Below, piece by piece: positions 61,261 to 64,000 of a stretch of DNA of 64,000 nt. The notes beneath the pieces were generated by a model. That model was not told the origin of the DNA. It worked only from the letters and a program-made list of their open reading frames with translations, and did no database searches. Made by a program: the position numbers and the translations under genes. Origin of the DNA: Pseudohaliea sp964438205 (GTDB taxonomy: Bacteria; Pseudomonadota; Gammaproteobacteria; Pseudomonadales; Halieaceae); contig CAYTJQ010000003.1 of the NCBI GenBank assembly GCA_964438205.1, positions 1 to 64,000 on the forward strand. Direction: 5' to 3'. The stretch's first letter is position 1. Every line of letters begins with the position of its first letter.

Positions 61261-62774
61261 CGCCACTCGTCCTCGATGGCGTGAAAGCGACGCAGCTCCG
61301 ACAGCTTGTAGCCGGTGTACTGACCCATGGCGAGGATCGCCGCGAGCAGCACGAGGTTCAGCTCCGGGAAGTTGAAGGTGAGGTGCTGCACGAGGGGCCA
61401 GCGCATGAGCGCATAGGCCGCGACCGCCACCACGAGACTGCCCGTCCCCTGGACCAGCACCTCGCGCACGCCCTCCTCCTCCCAGAGAATGCTCATGCGC
61501 TCGATGGTCCAGGCGATGATGATCATCGGGAAGAAGGTGATGATCATGCCGGTGCTGTAACCGAGCTGGTAGCCGAGGATGCTCAGCGCCGAGATGATGA
61601 AGATCACCAGCACGATGAGCGTCGCGATACGGGCGACCAGCAGCAGGTTCAGCCGCGACAGGTAGCCGCGCATCATGAGGCCGAGGGCGACGACGGAAAT
61701 GAAGCTCGCCAGCCCCGGCAGCAGCGACGTCTGCAGGAAGGCGAGGGCGATGAGGATGGGCATGAAGGTGCCGGCGGTGCGCACGCCCACGAGGACCCGC
61801 ATGAACACCACGACCATCGCGCCCAGCGGCAGCAGCAGGAGCATCTTGAACATGCCCTGTTCCTCGATGGGCAGGCTGTGCAGCCCCACCTGGTAGAAGA
61901 CGCTGTCGCCGGCCGCCGCCCGGGCCAGCGTTTCCGCCGGCACGGACTGGCGCAGCATGGAAAAGTTCACGCGGGACTGGCGGGCGCCGCTCACGTCGAT
62001 GAGTGAGCGGCCCCTGCGGTGCCAGAGGAGCAGGTCTTCCGGCACGCCGGCGGCCCCGGTCCGGGGGTCGATGAGTGTCCATTCGCCGGCCTCAAAGACC
62101 TCCACCATGGGCTTCAGATCCTGGCGCCGGCGCGCATCCTCGAGCTGCAGCGCGAGCACCTGCCGCGCCGGGACACCGGCATCGTTGAGCAGCTTGTTCA
62201 GAAGCGCGGCACGGGATTCGGCCTGGCCCAGGAGCAGCGCGGCATTCTGGTCGCCCTGGCCGGCCGCCATCAGCTTGACCAGCTCCCGCGCCAGGCTCAT
62301 CGGGTCGCTGCTCGTCTCCCCGGCGCGGGCCAGCAGCTCGGCGGCGGCGGTGCCCTGCACCTCGGTCCAGAACACCGGCTCCGGCTGCGGCAGCCGCGGC
62401 GGCGGTGCCGCCGGTGCGCGCGGGCGCGGCAGGAACTGCGCTGAATAATACAGGGACTGCGGGCCGCTGGCCTCGCGCCGGGTCCACTCCGCCCGCCGGT
62501 CGCCCCCATCTTCCACGATGGAGAAGCCGAAGCCCGGCGAGGCGGCCTGTTCCTGGGTCACCGTGAACTGCGGCAGGTCCTCGGGGACGGACAGGCTCAC
62601 GGAGACCGGGCCCCCGAGGGCGACGAGGTCCACCCGCGCCTCCACCTGCCACACCGAGCGCTCCTGCCCGGGCAGGAAGGGCGTGCCCGTCTCGAGAAAG
62701 CGCAGGATGGCGACGAGCAGGCCCGAGGCGGCGAGCAGCGCCACCGTGGCGAAGAAAGTGGCGCGGGGGTTCAC
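61257..62774 (-). CDS. Inactive transglutaminase domain fused to seven-helix membrane domain (UUP1/7TM)
   Basis: A 505-residue protein. An N-terminal membrane helix (about 8-28) is followed by a periplasmic part (about 30-260), including the transglutaminase-like fold with RALLNKLLNDAGVPARQVLALQLEDARR, in which the catalytic Cys-His-Asp set is not evident. Residues about 300-500 form seven membrane helices (FKMLLLLPLGAMVVVFMRVL, and others). The start GTG 62774 overlaps the protease gene stop, and its own stop overlaps the ligase start. It likely presents a peptide at the membrane to the ligase. Confidence 0.82.
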   Translation of the reverse strand: MNPRATFFATVALLAASGLLVAILRFLETGTPFLPGQERSVWQVEARVDLVALGGPVSVSLSVPEDLPQFTVTQEQAASPGFGFSIVEDGGDRRAEWTRREASGPQSLYYSAQFLPRPRAPAAPPPRLPQPEPVFWTEVQGTAAAELLARAGETSSDPMSLARELVKLMAAGQGDQNAALLLGQAESRAALLNKLLNDAGVPARQVLALQLEDARRRQDLKPMVEVFEAGEWTLIDPRTGAAGVPEDLLLWHRRGRSLIDVSGARQSRVNFSMLRQSVPAETLARAAAGDSVFYQVGLHSLPIEEQGMFKMLLLLPLGAMVVVFMRVLVGVRTAGTFMPILIALAFLQTSLLPGLASFISVVALGLMMRGYLSRLNLLLVARIATLIVLVIFIISALSILGYQLGYSTGMIITFFPMIIIAWTIERMSILWEEEGVREVLVQGTGSLVVAVAAYALMRWPLVQHLTFNFPELNLVLLAAILAMGQYTGYKLSELRRFHAIEDEWR

Positions 62775-63568
62775 TGCGCGGGCGGCTCGGGCGCGCGGTA
62801 GGGTGCGATGTTGGACTGGCCCACGTCGACGACCATCAGGTCCTTGAGGATGTTTCGCCCGACGAGCACCTGGAAGTCCAGGTGGCTGCGGTCGCTGAGC
62901 GTGAACTCGGCCATCTGCCGCACCGCGCCGAGAACGATACCGAGTTCGATGACCACTCGCCGCTCTGCCTCCTCGGACGTGGACTGGAGGATGCGCACGA
63001 CGCGGGCGACCGGTCGTTCCAGGGTCAGCGGCTCACCGGTCTGCGGATGGACGATGTCGAAGCGGACCCATTCATCGCCGTCGCGCTCGAACTCGCGGAT
63101 ATTGCGCGCGTCGAGGGAGGCCGTCTCGGCACCGGTATCGACGCGGGCGGGGAGTGCCAGCTGGAGGTCCTCGATCCAGACCTCTTCGCGGCGGCCGACC
63201 ACCTGCTTGTCCCCCAGGCCGGCGGCGTCTTCCACGGGATCGCAGGCGGATAACGGATCGAAGGCCGGCGGCGTCTGCTCGGCCGCGACGAGCTTTTCCA
63301 CGGCCTCGAGCATCGCCGGCACGCCCGCGAGGTCCGCCTGCAGCGTCGCGAGGTTCCCGGCCAGTGCCTGGCGCTCGTCCCGCGCCGCCTCGAGGCCCGC
63401 GGCAAGCCCGGCCAGCTCCTCCGACAGGTGCTCGATGCGCTCGCTCACGACCTGGCCGTCAGGCTCCGCCGAAGGCAGCTCCGCACAGGCGGAGAGCAGT
63501 GTGAGCAGGGATGCTACCCAGGCTGCCCGGGACCGCGCCGGCGGATCTCCGATGCAACATGGCCTCAT
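62771..63568 (-). CDS. Retropepsin-like (RimB-type) aspartyl protease, lipoprotein
   Basis: A 265-residue protein. Residues 1-28 carry a signal peptide with lipobox LLSAC, so it is probably a lipoprotein. A coiled-coil stretch (about 38-90) precedes the retropepsin-type domain (about 115-255), with the active aspartate in ARVDTGAETASLDAR and LVGRNILKDLMVVDVG. ATG 63568 is chosen; an upstream TTG at 63592 is less likely. It leads the operon with the 7TM and ATP-grasp genes. In related systems the protease trims the product of the ligase. Confidence 0.8.
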   Translation of the reverse strand: MRPCCIGDPPARSRAAWVASLLTLLSACAELPSAEPDGQVVSERIEHLSEELAGLAAGLEAARDERQALAGNLATLQADLAGVPAMLEAVEKLVAAEQTPPAFDPLSACDPVEDAAGLGDKQVVGRREEVWIEDLQLALPARVDTGAETASLDARNIREFERDGDEWVRFDIVHPQTGEPLTLERPVARVVRILQSTSEEAERRVVIELGIVLGAVRQMAEFTLSDRSHLDFQVLVGRNILKDLMVVDVGQSNIAPYRAPEPPAQ

Positions 63569-63599
63569 GTTGCTCCGCTGGGCCAGGCGCAAGACAAGC

Positions 63600-64000
63600 T
63601 CAGGCGACCGCCTGGACCCGAGTGCCCTCGAGCTTCTTGGCGTTGTACATGGCTTCGTCGGCGCGCGCCAGGGCGGTCTCCATGGTGTCGTCGTCGTTGA
63701 GTTGCGTCACCCCGCAGGAGATGGAGACATCGAGCGGCCGGCCGTTGTCATTGAAGCCGGCGTGAGCGACTTCCTGGCAGACGCTGCGAGCGAAGATCTC
63801 GGCGCCGGAGAGCGGGGTATCCGGCAGCAGCAGCAGGAACTCGTCGCCCCCGTAACGGCAGACGATATCGCTCGCGCGGGAGCGTGCGTGAAGGATGTCG
63901 GCGACCTTCATGAGCACGAGGTCCCCCGCCGCATGGCCGTAGGTATCGTTGATTTCCTTGAACTTGTTGCAGTCGATGAACACGATGGACAGCGGAGCCG
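63600..64000 (-). CDS. GGDEF diguanylate cyclase, 5' end outside the window
   Basis: The C-terminal part of a GGDEF protein; the start lies beyond the window. The active site RYGGDEF is intact, with RASD (RxxD inhibitory site) five residues before it, and the metal-binding FIDCNKFKEINDTYGH block is present. So an active, feedback-inhibited cyclic di-GMP synthase is expected. Its sensor domain is not visible. The stop TGA at 63600 lies about 30 bases before the start of the aspartyl protease gene on the same strand. Confidence 0.88.
   Translation of the reverse strand, partial: APLSIVFIDCNKFKEINDTYGHAAGDLVLMKVADILHARSRASDIVCRYGGDEFLLLLPDTPLSGAEIFARSVCQEVAHAGFNDNGRPLDVSISCGVTQLNDDDTMETALARADEAMYNAKKLEGTRVQAVA

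Noticed and set aside
1..64000. CRISPR arrays, tRNA or rRNA genes, insertion sequences, prophage
   Set aside because: I looked for regularly spaced repeats, cloverleaf-like genes, transposase motifs and terminal inverted repeats and saw none; a search tool could still find a weak case.

Overview
The window is 64 kb of high-GC DNA (judged by eye, not computed) from a Gram-negative bacterium, most likely a gammaproteobacterium. The evidence is the set of families present: biosynthetic SpeA, a CusCBA-type RND pump, OmpA/DUF4892 proteins, a RimK-like ligase/7TM/protease trio and an FNR-type site before a di-haem peroxidase. I cannot name the genus. Four runs of exactly 100 N mark scaffold joins. 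Three of them (16218-16317, 24957-25056, 35289-35388) are flanked by the same sequence on both sides (25, 55 and 19 bases). Collapsing each duplicate restores one reading frame, so cusB, the propionyl-CoA synthase gene and dmeF look broken only because of the assembly. The gap at 28989-29088 has no such overlap and is a true gap.

Layout. 0.1-6.6 kb: a small membrane protein, a lipid kinase, a membrane protein, an ELM1-like protein, a lipid acyltransferase, an ABC lipid-type exporter and a Cys-rich LuxR regulator. 6.7-10.1 kb: a SulP transporter and beta-carbonic anhydrase operon with a divergent LysR regulator. 10.2-13.0 kb: an NhaR-like LysR regulator divergent from a small operon with a universal stress protein. 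13.0-19.5 kb: a Cu/Ag-type efflux operon. 19.5-23.6 kb: polyamine genes speA, speB and a deoxyhypusine-synthase-like gene. 23.9-32.9 kb: two giant multifunctional enzymes, propionyl-CoA synthase (acyl-CoA synthetase + enoyl-CoA hydratase + enoyl-CoA reductase) and bifunctional malonyl-CoA reductase, overlapping by ATGA. They are followed by a cytochrome c'-like protein.

33.5-41.9 kb: a TrmA/RlmD-family rRNA methyltransferase, DmeF, an OmpA/DUF4892 protein, a CIA30-like protein, class I aldolase, Ogt, PnuC with a thiamine-binding-type protein, and an unrecognised secreted protein. 42.0-46.4 kb: a PRPP-synthetase-like enzyme, an AMP/thymidine phosphorylase and a PrpE-like acyl-CoA synthetase. 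46.5-54.1 kb: an OmpA-like protein, a class V aminotransferase, Dps, an epimerase-type reductase, a TVP38-FAD reductase fusion, a 2OG-Fe(II) oxygenase and a second beta-carbonic anhydrase. 54.3-64 kb: a propeller-GGDEF diguanylate cyclase, a DUF6607-like lipoprotein, a di-haem peroxidase, the ATP-grasp/transglutaminase-7TM/protease trio, and a truncated GGDEF gene at the window edge.

The standout is the pair of 3-hydroxypropionate-cycle enzymes. Together they would turn malonyl-CoA into 3-hydroxypropionate and then propionyl-CoA. Two carbonic anhydrases and a SulP anion transporter nearby could supply bicarbonate to the biotin carboxylases such a route needs. A PrpE-like synthetase would activate free propionate or acetate. 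The carboxylases, methylmalonyl-CoA mutase and the rest of the bi-cycle are not in the window, so autotrophy is not shown.
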